Shown piece by piece: positions 37,167 to 48,046 of a stretch of DNA of 64,000 nt; position 1 is the first letter of the stretch; each line of letters begins with the position of its first letter. The translations under genes were made by a program, and so were the position numbers. The notes beneath the pieces were generated by a model, which worked only from the letters and a program-made list of their open reading frames with translations, ran no database searches and was not told the origin of the DNA. Source of the stretch: Silene latifolia (lineage: Eukaryota > Streptophyta > Magnoliopsida > Caryophyllales > Caryophyllaceae); contig NC_133534.1 in NCBI RefSeq assembly GCF_048544455.1, forward strand, positions 218,221,735-218,285,734, in the 5' to 3' direction.

Positions 37167-38519
37167 TTAGACGGAATTCATGTTAGACCTCAATCTTGTG
37201 CAAGGTCCAAAACCGGGTTCAAAAGAGGAATGCTCGGCTGAATTCTCTTCAATCTCCCCTTCTTGAAAAGGATTTGCCCTCAAATCCTGGCCATTATCAT
37301 CTTCAATCTCTTCATAATAAGGACTTAAATCCCCAACATTGAATGTGCCATGGACCTCATAATCTCCGGGCAAGTTAATCTTGTAGGCATTGGACCCAAT
37401 CTTTTCGAGGACTTCGAATGGACCATCCGCTCGTGGCATGAGCTTGTTCTTCCTTTTGGCTGGAAATCTTTCTTTTCTTAGGTTAATCCAAACAAGATCC
37501 CCTACTTCAAAGTTTGTGGCTTGCTTAGGACCCTTGGCCCTTGCTTTGTATGCTTCATTTGTTTTCTCAATTTGCTTCTTAACTTGAGCATGGATTTGTA
37601 GCATTTGCTCAACTCTTTTCTTAGCATCGAAATCAATCTTTTTCCTTTGGATGGGTGCCAAATCAGTAGGCATGAGGGGGTTGGCGCCATAAACAACTTC
37701 AAATGGAGACTTGCCCGTGCTTGAAGAAGGAGCCCTATTGAAGGCAAACTCGGCTTGAGCTAGTTTGAGATCCCAATCCTTCAATGATTTAGAAACCGTG
37801 CACCTTAGGATTCTCCCTAGAGTCTTGTTAGTCACCTCCGTTTGTCCATCAGTTTGGGGGTGATGGGAGGTGCTAAATAAGAGCCTAGTCTTGAGTAGCT
37901 TCCACAAGGACTTCCAAAAATGGCTCATGAACTTTGAATCCCTATCCGAGACAATAGACTTGGGAACTCCATGGAGCTTAACCACCTCCTTGAAGTATAA
38001 ATCAGCCACACTAGATGCATCCTCCGTTTTCTTACAAGCAATGAAGTGAGCCATCTTGCTAAACCTATCCACAACAACCATGATGGAGTCCTTGCCTCTT
38101 TGAGTTCTTGGCAAAGCAACTATGAAATCCATGCTAATGTCTTCCCATGGCTGGTTTGGGATGGGTAAAGGGGTATAGGGGCCTGTTTTGAAGTAGGACT
38201 TGGATTGTTGACATGGAGCACACCTCTTGATAACATCTTGGACATCCCCAAGCATCTTAGGCCAATAGAAATGCTCTTGGAGTATGTCATAGGTCTTTTG
38301 AATGCCAAAGTGCCCGGCAAGACCATTGGAGTGTGCTTCTCGTACCAACAAGCTTCTATAGGGACTCCTTGGCACACACAAACGGTTTCCACGAAACAAG
38401 AACCCCTCTTGGACCAAGTAATGACCCCCCTTAGCTCGTCCATTTTGCAATGACCCCCACTCCTCCTTGAAATCTGGATCCTCTTGGTAAAACTCTTTCA
38501 TGTGCTCAAACCCAAGCAC
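37167..38519 (-). CDS. Integrase part of the element C polyprotein
   Basis: A 450-residue open frame. It would insert the cDNA copy into nuclear DNA. The zinc-binding HHCC domain uses H63, H70, C100 and C103 (numbered from 38519). The catalytic triad is D131 (SMDFI), D192 (SDRD) and E228 (DGQTE), with the 35-residue spacing expected of retroviral-type integrases. A C-terminal DNA-binding region follows, with [14 protein letters not shown] near 340-353 and a [11 protein letters not shown] block near 392-402. The last residues are encoded inside the 3' LTR, as in CRM-type elements. A chromodomain is not evident. The frame overlaps the upstream RT/RNase H frame by 22 bp in another phase, so the two are separated by a frame change near 38500-38570. 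Family members normally have one continuous Gag-Pol frame, so this is most likely a mutation or a sequence error. The real N-terminus belongs to the upstream polyprotein and not to an independent start. Confidence 0.9.
   Translation of the reverse strand: MLGFEHMKEFYQEDPDFKEEWGSLQNGRAKGGHYLVQEGFLFRGNRLCVPRSPYRSLLVREAHSNGLAGHFGIQKTYDILQEHFYWPKMLGDVQDVIKRCAPCQQSKSYFKTGPYTPLPIPNQPWEDISMDFIVALPRTQRGKDSIMVVVDRFSKMAHFIACKKTEDASSVADLYFKEVVKLHGVPKSIVSDRDSKFMSHFWKSLWKLLKTRLLFSTSHHPQTDGQTEVTNKTLGRILRCTVSKSLKDWDLKLAQAEFAFNRAPSSSTGKSPFEVVYGANPLMPTDLAPIQRKKIDFDAKKRVEQMLQIHAQVKKQIEKTNEAYKARAKGPKQATNFEVGDLVWINLRKERFPAKRKNKLMPRADGPFEVLEKIGSNAYKINLPGDYEVHGTFNVGDLSPYYEEIEDDNGQDLRANPFQEGEIEENSAEHSSFEPGFGPCTRLRSNMNSV
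37252..37264 (-). other. Polypurine tract of element C
   Basis: The minus strand reads CAAGAAGGGGAGA and lies against the 3' LTR. It overlaps the end of the integrase frame. Confidence 0.7.
37269..37288 (-). other. Polypurine-tract-proximal hairpin of element C
   Basis: A perfect eight-pair stem, AGGATTTG/CAAATCCT, with a four-base loop (AGGG on the minus strand). It lies inside the integrase coding frame, so the structure would be under dual constraint. Confidence 0.65.
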
Positions 38520-41161
38520 TCTTTCATGTAACTCAACATAATGAACCTCCTTGATAGAGCATCCGCAACCACGTTATCCTTCCCTTCTATGTACTTGCTT
38601 GCAAAGTTGAATGATTGTAAGAACTCAACCCATTTGGCATGTCTATGGTTGAGCTTATGCTGCCCATTGATGTACTTAAGAGCCTCATGATCCGAATGAA
38701 GAACAAAGGGCCTTGGCTTGAGGTAATGGCTCCAATGAGTTAAGGCTCTTACAATGGCATAGAACTCTTTGTCATAAGTTGAGTAATTTAGCTTGGCACC
38801 ACTCAATTTCTCACTAAAGTAAGCAATTGGCTTGTGCTCTTGAACAAGGACAGCCCCAATGCCAATGCCACTAGCATCACACTCAACTTCAAATAACTTA
38901 TCAAAATTTGGCAAAGCAAGAATAGGAGACTCACATAGCTTTTCCTTGATGGTGTTGAAGGAAGTTTCAGCCTTATCTCCCCATTTGAACTCCCCCTTCT
39001 TCATACATTCAGTTATAGGAGCCATGAGAGTGCTAAAATCCTTGATAAACCTCCTATAGAATGATGCTAACCCATGAAAGCTCCTCACATCCGTGATATT
39101 CCTAGGAATAGGCCATGACTTGATTGCTTTAACCTTCTCTTGATCAACTAATATGCCACGGTCAGAAATGATGAAACCCAAGAATTGGACTTCACTTTGC
39201 ATAAAAGAACACTTCTCAAGCTTCCCATACAACTTGTGTTCCCTAAGAGTGTCAAACAATATTTGTAAATGATTGAGGTGCTCTTCTTTGTTAGGACTAT
39301 ACACCAAGATGTCATCAAAGTATACAACAACAAAGCTGCCCAAGTGAGGCCTAAGCACTTCATTCATAAGCCTCATGAAAGTGCTTGGTGCATTAGAAAG
39401 ACCAAATGGCATGACAAGCCATTCATACAACCCATGCTTTGTTTTGAATGCGGTTTTCCACTCATCTCCTTCTTTGATTCTTACTTGATGATAACCTTGC
39501 CTTAAATCAATCTTTGAAAACAGTTTGGCTCCACTAAGCTCATCTAGGATGTCATTAAGCCTTGGTATAGGAAACCTATACTTGATGGTTATGTTGTTGA
39601 TGGCTCTACTATCGGTGCACATCCTCCATGACCCATCTTTCTTGGGCACAAGCAAGGCTGGAACGGCACAAGGGCTAAGGCTCTCCCTCACAAAACCCTT
39701 GCTCATGAGCTCTCCAATTTGTTGTTGCAATTCTTGGCTAGCTTTAGGATCACTTCTATAGGCTGCCTTGTTGGGTAGAGTAGCTCCCGGAATGAAATCA
39801 ATTTGATGTTCAATTCCTCTAAGAGGAGGCAAACCACTAGGAAGCTCATTTGGAAACACATCACCATAGGTTTTGAGTAGGCGTTGGACCTCACTAGGCA
39901 GCCCCTTCTCTTGCTCTCCCACCACTTCCTTGGCTATAAGCACATACACGTCCCTATCCTCCTTTAACTCTTGCAACATTTCTGCCCCATTGATTAGCAA
40001 CACTTCCTTAGATGGTTCAAGCATGGAGGGTGTTGGAATATGCTTGAGAACAGGTGGTAAAGGTGCTAGGATGACCTTTCTTGAGCCAAATTTGAAGGTG
40101 TAGGTGTTGTCTTTACCATGATGAACCGAGTCCCTATCAAACTCCCACGGTCTCCCAAGTAGCAAGTGACAAGCATCCATTGGAAGAACATCACAAAGAG
40201 CTTCATCTACATAGTTTTTGCCAATGGAAAAAGGAACCAAGCATTGCTTATCAACCCTCACTTCAGCCCCTTTGTTGAGCCACCTTAGCTTATAAGGACT
40301 AGGATGGTCTTGTGTAGGTAATGATAGTTTGTCAATGAGAGTACTAGAGGCAACATTGGTACAACTCCCTCCATCAATGATAAGATTACAAACCCTTCCT
40401 TTAATGGTGCACCTAGACCTGAAAATTTGTTGTCTTTGGTCCATTTTCAAGGGTTGGGGTTGGGTATGCATCACTCTCCAAGTAACCAAGCTAAGACCCG
40501 CATCCGGCATAACCACATCATCCTCCTCATGGTCCGTTCCCTCCCTTTCCTCATCACACACAAGAATCTCATCATCTCCCCAATGAACCACTTCAAAGCT
40601 ACTAAGGGCTCTCTTGGTTGGGCATTCTTTGGCAAAGTGACCATAACCTTGGCATTGGTAACATTTTTTGAGAGGCATGGTCTTTTTTTGTGAGGTTTCG
40701 GCTGCTTTTCCCTTGTCAAGTATGGTGGTTTTGTTTTGAGAGGGTGGTTCATTGATTTTGAAACTGGTTGGGGGTCTAAAGGTGGCTGTTTTGGTGGTTG
40801 GTTTGGTGGTTGTAGCCTTCCCTTTACCCATTTTCTCAACCCTTAAAGCCAAATTAACGGCTTCATCAAAGGACCATACTTGTTGCATTCTAACCCTATG
40901 AGCAATCTTAGTATCTAACCCTTCAACAAATCTAGCAATTTTCTGTTCGGGCTTCTCATTGAGTTCACATTGCAAAGTAAGTTGTTCAAAGTCTCTAAGA
41001 TATGACTCAAGTGGTTGTTGGTCTTGTTTAAGTTGTGTGAGCTTAATGAAAATGTCTTGAGTGTACTCTTTAGGTATAAACTTCTCATTAAGCTTCTTTT
41101 TCAGTTTTAACCAAGACTTAATAGGTTCCTTACCATCCCTTCTTCTCTGATTTTTAAGTTC
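38498..41161 (-). CDS. Gag C-terminus, protease, reverse transcriptase and RNase H of element C
   Basis: This frame is open from the gag frame break (near 41151-41161) to 38498. Residues are numbered from 40975. A Gag zinc knuckle of CX2CX4HX4C type is at C105, C108, H113 and C118. A retropepsin-type aspartic protease motif, DGGSCTN, is at 201-207, with LLLGRPW at 271-277. The RT domain spans about 395-590, with [10 protein letters not shown] (D490) and the catalytic YFDD at 552-555. RNase H has ECDASG (D700), YDKEFYA (E737) and HSDHEALKY (D762). The protein would cut the polyprotein, copy the RNA and remove the template. There is no methionine at 40975, so that position is not a true start; the product belongs to one Gag-Pol chain begun at 41586. 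The frame ends shortly after the DALSRR motif, where a frame change separates it from integrase. Confidence 0.92.
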   Translation of the reverse strand, partial: ELKNQRRRDGKEPIKSWLKLKKKLNEKFIPKEYTQDIFIKLTQLKQDQQPLESYLRDFEQLTLQCELNEKPEQKIARFVEGLDTKIAHRVRMQQVWSFDEAVNLALRVEKMGKGKATTTKPTTKTATFRPPTSFKINEPPSQNKTTILDKGKAAETSQKKTMPLKKCYQCQGYGHFAKECPTKRALSSFEVVHWGDDEILVCDEEREGTDHEEDDVVMPDAGLSLVTWRVMHTQPQPLKMDQRQQIFRSRCTIKGRVCNLIIDGGSCTNVASSTLIDKLSLPTQDHPSPYKLRWLNKGAEVRVDKQCLVPFSIGKNYVDEALCDVLPMDACHLLLGRPWEFDRDSVHHGKDNTYTFKFGSRKVILAPLPPVLKHIPTPSMLEPSKEVLLINGAEMLQELKEDRDVYVLIAKEVVGEQEKGLPSEVQRLLKTYGDVFPNELPSGLPPLRGIEHQIDFIPGATLPNKAAYRSDPKASQELQQQIGELMSKGFVRESLSPCAVPALLVPKKDGSWRMCTDSRAINNITIKYRFPIPRLNDILDELSGAKLFSKIDLRQGYHQVRIKEGDEWKTAFKTKHGLYEWLVMPFGLSNAPSTFMRLMNEVLRPHLGSFVVVYFDDILVYSPNKEEHLNHLQILFDTLREHKLYGKLEKCSFMQSEVQFLGFIISDRGILVDQEKVKAIKSWPIPRNITDVRSFHGLASFYRRFIKDFSTLMAPITECMKKGEFKWGDKAETSFNTIKEKLCESPILALPNFDKLFEVECDASGIGIGAVLVQEHKPIAYFSEKLSGAKLNYSTYDKEFYAIVRALTHWSHYLKPRPFVLHSDHEALKYINGQHKLNHRHAKWVEFLQSFNFASKYIEGKDNVVADALSRRFIMLSYMKECLGLST

Positions 41162-41586
41162 TCATACCAAAGGGAGGCATAGCCTTTGAGTTTCAAGATT
41201 GCAACTTTAAAAGCTTTGCCATCAGAATAACCTTTAAACTCAAAGACTCTTTCAATGGTCCTAAACCAATCTAACAAATCCTCGGGGTTTAAACTACCAT
41301 GAAAATCAGGAATTTCTACCTTTAAGTCTTTGTTGGGCTCTCCATGAAAGGCCTCGGCCATGGACTCCTCCGAATCAGAAAGCTCCTCTTCCTCATGGCC
41401 ACCATGAGCTCGTCCTCTCCCCATGAAGCCACGGCCTCTACCCCTGCCTCTAGGTGGTCGTCCTCCTCTTGGTGGTGGTGTTGGAATATTAGCCATGATA
41501 ACATTGAGAGATTCTAGCAACAAATCACATTTTTCAGAAAGTTGAGTAACTTGTGTTTCAATTCCAGCAATCCTTTCTTCACTCAT
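41107..41586 (-). CDS. Gag N-terminal part of element C (frameshifted)
   Basis: A 159-residue frame starting at an ATG at 41586, 75 bp after the primer site, which fits the element's true start. Residues 1-35 look helical. An Arg/Gly-rich run follows at about 40-60 and an acidic serine-rich patch at 65-75. A retrotransposon Gag (UBN2-like) block lies at 90-142, with [19 protein letters not shown] and LWYENLK. Gag would form the virus-like particle and bind RNA. The frame derails at a five-A run on the minus strand (41151-41155). Downstream, the neighbouring frame continues Gag-like sequence up to the zinc knuckle without a stop, so a single-base loss is the simplest reading; a homopolymer sequencing error is an alternative. 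The last ten or so residues before the stop are off-frame. Confidence 0.85.
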   Translation of the reverse strand: MSEERIAGIETQVTQLSEKCDLLLESLNVIMANIPTPPPRGGRPPRGRGRGRGFMGRGRAHGGHEEEELSDSEESMAEAFHGEPNKDLKVEIPDFHGSLNPEDLLDWFRTIERVFEFKGYSDGKAFKVAILKLKGYASLWYENLKIREEGMVRNLLSLG

Positions 41587-41661
41587 GGTTGTTTTTTTGT
41601 GTTTTTAATGTGGTTAGGGTATAATGAACTCACAAAGAAAGGATTTTTGTTGTTAACCAAA

Positions 41662-41674
41662 GCTCTGATAACCA
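41662..41674 (-). other. Primer-binding site of element C
   Basis: The minus strand reads TGGTTATCAGAGC, three bases after the 5' LTR. It is the initiator-Met-tRNA complement with one extra T. Confidence 0.8.
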
Positions 41675-41771
41675 ATTTGAACTAAAACTATCAGATTTGA
41701 GTTGATATAAGACACGAAATTCACAAATGACAAACAAAGAAAACTCAGCTTGTTTAGGACTCAAGGTATGA

Positions 41772-41891
41772 CTTAATTCGAACACAAAGCAATGAATTAA
41801 GCCTAGGACTTGTCCAAGCACTTAGCAAAGGACTTATCCAACCTCCTAGCACTAAGCAAGGGAGTTTTATCAAGCACAAAGCAAAGATAAA
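41772..41891 (-). other. Stem-loop array in the 5' LTR of element C
   Basis: Copy of the four hairpins at 36508-36627. Here the second stem is intact (GTCC/GGAC, with an outer GGAC/ATCC that pairs with one wobble). In the transcript these hairpins lie between the cap and the primer site. Confidence 0.8.
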
Positions 41892-41964
41892 GAAGAAAGA
41901 AAGCAGGTTGCTTCTTAGGGTTTTTTCATTCAAAATAATCTGATTTTGTCTAAGGGTTGTGCTT

Positions 41965-41974
41965 GCTTTTATAG
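41965..41974 (-). promoter_or_regulatory. TATA core, 5' LTR of element C
   Basis: The minus strand reads CTATAAAAGC. It is the copy that would start the genomic transcript, upstream of the hairpins and the primer site. Confidence 0.6.
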
Positions 41975-42516
41975 GACAAGCAAGACAATCTCCTCCCTTC
42001 ATCTAAGATAGCATCCTATGGCCACAAAAAGAGCTGCTAATACCACCAAACACGGCAGCCAAGGACCTTACAAGAAATCAGAAAAGAAAAGGACATAAAG
42101 CATAAAAGATAGAAAGTAAACTAATAGTACAACAATCCCTTGTTTACTAGCTCAAGTCTTGTTTATGCACACTTGGACTCACTTGGAAGACTTTGGCAAT
42201 GCTGCAAATACTCTTCTAAGGGCCCTTGAGCTATGTTTGATCAAAAGAGGAATGTTGATAGCGACATAATGCACAGAAAACGAAGCCTGCTCCAGCCATG
42301 TTCCTGATTGCGCGCTGTTTTAAAAGCTTGGCAAACTCAATGATAGGAAAAGCTTTGGGATACAAGTTCCTACACAAAAACGTCCCAAACTCACCAAAAA
42401 TTAATCCCATGCTGGAAAAAGGCACGACTTCTTAAACGGAATTCATGTTAGACCTCAATCTTGTGCAAGGTCCAAAACCGGGTTCAAAAGAGGAATGCTC
42501 GGCTGAATTCTCTTCA

Positions 42517-45500
42517 ATTAGTCCTTGTGACTCGTTGTATTTAAAGAATTGTCCTTGTTCATTAGTCCATGTGACTCGTTGTATGAACCATTTGTCCTTG
42601 TTCGTTAGTCCTCGTGACTCGTTGTGCAAACCATTTGTCCTTGTTTATTAATAAATGTGACTCGTTGTGTAAACCATTTTTCCTTGTTTATTAGTCCTTG
42701 TGACTCGTTATGTAAACCATTTATTCTTGTTCGTTAGTCCTTGTGAGTCGTTGTGTTAAACAATTGTATTTGTTCATTAGTCCATATGACTCGTTGTGTG
42801 AACCATTTGTCCTTGTTTATTAATAAATGTGACTCGTTGTGTGAACCATTTGTCCTTGTTCATTAGTCCTTGTGGCTCGTTATGTAAACCATTTATCCTT
42901 GTTCATTAGTCCTTGTGAGTCGCTGTGTTAAACAATTGTACTTGTTCATTAGTCCACGTGACTCGTTGTGTGAACCATTTGTCCTTGTTCGCTAGTACTT
43001 GTGACTCGTTGTGTAAACCATTTGTCCTTGTTCATTAATCATTGTGACTCGTTGTGTTAAAACAATTGTACTTGTTCATTAGTCCATGTGACTCGTTGTG
43101 TTTACCCTTTGTTCTTGTTCATTAACCCTTGTGGCTCGTTGTGTTTAACAATTTTACTTGTTCCATAGTCCATGTGACTCGTTGTGTGAACCATTTGTCC
43201 TTATTCATTAGTCCTTGTGACTCGTTGTGTTAAACAATTGTACTTGTTCGTAAGTCCATGTGACTCGTTGTGTGAACCATTTGTCCTTGTTCATTAGTCC
43301 TTGTGAATCGTTGTGTCAAACAATTGTACTTGTTTATTAGTCCACGTGACTCGTTGTGTGAACCATTTGTCCTTGTTCATTTGTCCTTGTGACTCGTTAT
43401 GTAAACCATTTATCATTGTTCGTTAGTCCTTGTGAGTCGTTGTTTAAACAATTGTACTTGTTCATTAGTCCATGTGACTCGTTGTGTGAACCATTTGTCC
43501 TTGTTCATTAGTTCTTGTGGCTCTTTATGTAAACCATTTATCCTTGTTCATTAGTCCTTGTGAGTCGTTGTGTTAAACAATTGTACTTGTTCATTAGTCC
43601 ATGTGACTCGTTGTGTGAACCATTTGTCCTTGTTCATTAGTCCTTGTGACTCGTTGTGTAAACCATTTATCCTTGTTCATTAATCATTGTGACTCGTTGT
43701 GTTAAAACAATTGTACTTGTTCATTAGTCCATGTGACTCGTTGTGTGAACCCTTTGTTCTTGTTCATTAACCCTTGTGGCTCGTTGTGTTTAACAATTTT
43801 ACTTGTTCCTTAGTCCATGTGACTCGTTGTGTGAACCATTTGTCCTTGTTCATTAGTCCTTGTGACTCGTTGTGTTAAACAATTATACTTGTTTATTAGT
43901 CCACGTGACTCGTTGTGTGAACCATTTGTCCTTGTTCATTAGTCCTTGTGACTCGTTATGTAAACCATTTATCCTTGTTCGCTAGTCCTTATGAGTCGTT
44001 GTGTTAAACAATTGTACTTGTTCATTAGTCCATGTGACTCGTTGTGTGAACCATTTGTCCTTGTTTATTAATAAATGTGACTCGTTGTGTGAACCATTTG
44101 TCCTTGTTCATTAGTCCTTCTGACTCGTTGTGTTAAACAATTGTACTTGTTTATTAGTCCACGTGACACGTTGTGTGAACCATTTGTCCTTGTTCGTCCT
44201 TGTGACTCGTTATGTAAACCATTTATCCTTGTTTGTTAGTCCTTAGGAGTCGTTGTGTTAAACAATTGTACTTGTTCATTAGTCCACGTGACTCGTTGTG
44301 TGAACCATTTGTCCTTGTTCGCTAGTACTTGTGACTCGTTGTGTAAACCATTTGTCCTTGTTCATTAGTCCATGTGACTCGTTGTGTGAACCCTTTGTTC
44401 TTGTTCATTAACCCTTCTGGCTCGTTGTGTTTAAAAATTTTACTTGTTCCTTAGTGCATGTGACTCGTTGTGTGAACCATTTGTCCTTGTTCTTTAGTCT
44501 TTGTGACTCGTTGTGTTAAACTTTTGTACTTGTTCATTAGTCCATGTGACTCGTTGTGTGAACCATTTGTCCTTGTTCATTAGTCCTTGTGACTCGTTAT
44601 GTTAAACAATTGTACTTGTTTATTAGTCCGCGTGACTCGTTGTGTGAACCATTTGTCCTTGTTCATTAGTCCTTGTGACTCGTTGTGTAAACCATTTGTC
44701 CTTGTTCATTAGTCCTTGTGACTCGTTGTATTAAAACAGTTGTCCTTGTTCATTAGTCCATGTGACTCGTTGTATGAACCATTTGTCCTTGTTCGTTAGT
44801 CCTCGTGACTCGTTGTGCAAACCATTTGTCCTTGTTTATTAATAAATGTGACTCGTTGTGTGAACCATTTGTCCTTCTTCATTAGTACTTGTGACTCGTT
44901 GTGTTAAACAATTGTACTTGTTTATTAGTCCACGTGACTCGTTGTGTGAACCATTTGTCCTTGTTTATTAGTCCTTGCTACTCGTTATGTAAACCATTTC
45001 TTCTTGTTCGTTAGTCCTTGTGAGTCATTGTGTTAAACAATTGTACTTGTTCATTAGTCCATATGACTCGTTGTGTGAACCATTTGTCCTTGTTTATTAA
45101 TAAATGTGACTCGTTGTGTGAACCATTTGTCCTTGTTCATTAGTCCTTGTGGCTCGTTATCGAAACCATTTATCCTTGCTCATTAGTCCTTGTGAGTCGC
45201 TGTGTTAAACAATTGTACTTGTTCATTAGTCCATGTGACTCATTGTGTGAACCATTTGTCCTTGTTCATTAGTCCTTGTGACTCGTTGTGTAAACCATTT
45301 ATCCATGTTCATTAATCATTGTGACTCGTTGTGTTAAAACAATTGTACTTGTTCATTAGTCCATGTGACTCGTTGTCTGAACCCTTTGTTCTTGTTCATT
45401 AACCCTTGTGGCTCGTTGTGTTTAACAATTTTACTTGTTCCTTAGTCCATGTGACTCGTTGTGTGAACCATTTGTCCTTATTCATTAGTCCTTGTGACTC

Positions 45501-45827
45501 GTTGTGTTAAACAATTGTACTTGTTCGTTAGTCCATGTGACTCGTTGTGTGAACCATTTGTCCTTGTTCATTAGTCCTTGTGAATCGTTGTGTTAAACAA
45601 TTGTACTTGTTTAGTCCACGTGACTCGTTGAGTGAACCATTTGTCCTTGTTCATTAGTCCTTGTGACTCGTTATGTAAACCATTTATTATTGTTCGTTAG
45701 TCCTTGTGAGTCGTTGTTTAAACAATTGTACTTGTTCATTAGTCCATGTGACTCGTTGTGTGAACCATTTGTCCTTGTTTATTAATAAATGTGACTCGTT
45801 GTGTGAACCATTTGTCCTTGTCGTTGT
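42517..45827. repeat. 43-bp satellite array, right block
   Basis: The same monomers and variants as the main block, resuming after element C. Monomers are somewhat more mutated (for example GACACGTTG, GTCCGCGTG, GAGTGAACC). The last monomer has lost about 18 bp just before the junction with the LARD remnant. Confidence 0.95.
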
Positions 45828-46325
45828 GTGGATTGCCATTCTCTTTTGATTTTGACGTTGATCGGATGATAGAACTTGTTATTGGAGACGTTTGATAACT
45901 TGTTCTACGCTTGTCGGCGAGTGGTTTTTGGTTTAAAACTGTCTTTGACTTGGAAAGTTGGCGTTCTTGTGTGCACGACAAGAGCAATTTCGTTCCATAA
46001 ATGAGACTTATACTTTTGAAAACTCTTCATTAATGTTTTTGAAAGTATTTTGATTTTCAATTTATACAAATGATTTGCCTTTTTACCTTATCTTTGATCT
46101 GGAATGTGATGTTCTTGAATACGTAACGAGAACACTTTCGTTCCTTTGATGAGAATATGGTTACATTAAAATTTTATTTAAAACTTTTGGAAGAATTATA
46201 ATTCTTACGATAAGTAACCTTTTAATGTTTTGGTTACCAACTTTAAAAGTCCAATTTTATTTTATATAACCTTTCATTTCTACTTTCAAGTTTCGAGGAC
46301 GAAACTTTTTAAAAGGTGGTGTGAT
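45828..46325 (+). mobile_element. 3' internal remnant of the first LARD copy
   Basis: 498 bp that match the 3' end of the complete LARD internal region (56580-57079). It begins abruptly at the satellite junction, with GTG shared by both sides. It holds the hairpin AAGTTTCG/CGAAACTT (46288-46307) and the purine-rich tract before the LTR. The 5' LTR and most of the internal region of this copy are gone. Confidence 0.85.
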
Positions 46326-46680
46326 TGTAACACCCGCGAATTTCCCATTTTGACATTTAAAATTTATTAAGCCATTTGAATTACTTTATTAAATATTTTT
46401 GGAATTGTTCAATTTAATTAATTTTATGTCAAACAAGATTTTTATAAACGTATTATACAAAAGCTCATTTTTATAAAAATACGTACGATTAAATTATATT
46501 TTTAAGGCACAATTTATATAATAATATATGTATACGTATTTTTGGTCGGATAATAATGATGACTGTAATAATCATAATCTCCGTCTTAATTTCCGTCTAA
46601 ACTTTAGACCGTCACATTTCATGTTGTACCTACTTTAATCTGGACCAATTAAAAACCAACAACACATTCAAAATATCTCC

Positions 46681-46767
<87 letters not shown>
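46681..46767. repeat. (ATT)n microsatellite in LARD LTR 1
   Basis: About 29 units of TAT/ATT followed by an ATATATA run. Its length differs in every LTR copy (about 29, 43, 27 and 30 units in LTRs 1 to 4). Confidence 0.95.
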
Positions 46768-46774
<7 letters not shown>

Positions 46775-46990
46775 TAGTGTAGTTGGTCGGGATGACCCAC
46801 CCCCATTTCCCTTCTTCTTTTAAATCAAAGAAACAAAGAATAATAACAAAAACGCAAAGCAGAAGAAAGAACAATCCAACGCCAACCACCATTTCCGCCT
46901 CCTTCAACCTCCGTTATCTCCCTCATTTCTCAACCAAATTTAATGATTCTTGCACCATTGGCTTCCTCTCTTCTTCCTCCTCATTTCTAG

Positions 46991-47085
46991 GTAAGAAAGT
47001 CTTATTCTTGTTGAATTTTCGAAATGGGCACCTTATTACAAACCCGGTTTTGTGACCCATGTTACTCGTTTTCCTCCCTTTTTAG
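46991..47085 (+). other. Intron-like segment in LARD LTR 1
   Basis: A strong donor-like word (CTAGGTAAGAAAG) follows a pyrimidine-rich leader. An acceptor-like TTTTTAG lies 95 bp on. Upstream are a TATATATAG run and a GCC/ACC-rich leader. It looks like a promoter, 5' leader and intron. Splicing is not shown. Confidence 0.3.
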
Positions 47086-47805
47086 TTGAAGACTGATGTT
47101 AGGCTCGTGTTTTGGACGTTTTGCTCCGGAATTTGCAAGGATAAAGGTAACGGTGATAGGTTACTCGACAAATGTCGAGAATTTCTGTCTTAGGGGTCGT
47201 TTTTATATGTTCTTTTCTGCTAAAGTTCGATTCTTTAACTATCTCATTGGTATGGTGAATTTTCTGTCTTATTTTACTTTCTGAAATGGACTGTCGGTGT
47301 TGTGTTGGAACCGTGACAGACGGATTTGGGGTTGTCGATTTGAGTGCAGTTTCCGTCTCAAAAGGACGGGTGTTTACAGCTGCGTTTGTCTGGGTTTTGT
47401 CGAGTGTGGCTATGGTAAGGTATGTGGGGTTATCCATGTATAGTCGTGTCTGTTTCCGTCTCGAAATTGCCTTTCATTTCCCGTCTGAAAATGCGCACTA
47501 CTGGGATGCTCTACTCTATTTGATTCCCGGTTTTCTTAGCTGTCTTCTCGCCCCTCTTTCCTGCCTGTATCTCCATGATTAATATCGTCACACATGTACA
47601 CTTGATTTTTTCCCGCTTGAAAACCCAGATTTGGGACCATGCTTGCCCCTGTTTTGGGCGCCTGTTTGCAACCCGTTTGGACAGCCGTGAGTGGTGTTTT
47701 GGGTGGTATTTTACAAGTTGTTTAGGGGTTGTGTCAGGCTGGTATTTGGGTGGTAAGAATTCGAGTTGTGGGTAATTGCAATCTATCGAATTTCCGTCTC
47801 ATACA

Positions 47806-47814
47806 TATATAAAT
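47806..47814 (+). promoter_or_regulatory. TATA core, LARD LTR 1
   Basis: TATATAAAT in the middle of the LTR. The same word occurs at 52297, 58546 and 63003 in the other LTRs. Confidence 0.5.
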
Positions 47815-47907
47815 ACTTGTGCATTTACTCCGTTATTCACCCTTTGATGTTGCAATTTAGAGAAGTTGTGGTGGTTGTGAGGTGATCATGGGGCTGGGCA
47901 GGAGCTG

Positions 47908-47958
47908 GCCGTGGGCTGTGGTGTTGGCCACGGCTGGTTGGACGTGGTGTTGGCCACG
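47908..47958 (+). other. Paired GC-rich hairpins in LARD LTR 1
   Basis: GCCGTGG/CCACGGC (47908-47934) and CGTGG/CCACG (47943-47958) share the word GGTGTTGGCCACG. They lie about 100 bp after the TATA core, in the probable transcribed leader. Confidence 0.45.
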
Positions 47959-48046
47959 CTTAGTGACTTGGGTTGGTCACGGTTAAGGGCGAGAGCATAT
48001 CCCTTATTTCCCCTTCTCCCACATTTTTGATAAATTGTGGTCACTA

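Larger units (their letters stand above)
36414..37251 (-). repeat. 3' LTR of element C
   Basis: 838 bp, starting TGAACTAAAAC and ending TTCTCTTCA on the plus strand. It contains the last codons of the integrase frame (from 37251 down to 37167), a TATA core and four stem-loops. Confidence 0.95.
36414..42516 (-). mobile_element. Element C: full-length CRM-like Ty3/gypsy retrotransposon
   Basis: 6.1 kb, minus strand, LTRs of 838 and 839 bp with TG...CA ends, and the duplicated target ATTAG at 36409-36413 and 42517-42521. Internal order is primer site, Gag, protease, RT, RNase H, integrase, purine tract. That order (integrase last) defines Ty3/gypsy. The coding frame runs into the 3' LTR, and the RNase H and integrase blocks look like the CRM chromovirus lineage; no clear chromodomain is visible. 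I counted four differences between the LTRs, so the insertion is recent. Two frame breaks, in gag and at the RNase H-integrase boundary, make this copy defective as read. The clade is judged from memory; Ty3/gypsy is certain. Confidence 0.92.
41678..42516 (-). repeat. 5' LTR of element C
   Basis: 839 bp partner of 36414-37251. I count four differences: C/G at 41814, an extra T in the CCTACAC word, and two A/G sites near the promoter-distal end. Identity is therefore above 99 percent. Confidence 0.95.

Noticed and set aside
37390-40700. Plus-strand open frames opposite the element C polyprotein
   Set aside because: They are antisense shadows of gag-pol.
36414-42516. Endogenous virus with an envelope gene
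   Set aside because: No frame beyond gag-pol exists between integrase and the 3' LTR; the element is an ordinary Ty3/gypsy retrotransposon.
47083-47580. Host gene exons captured in the LARD LTR
   Set aside because: The leader and intron-like block is suggestive, but the following frames are short and carry no recognisable domain.
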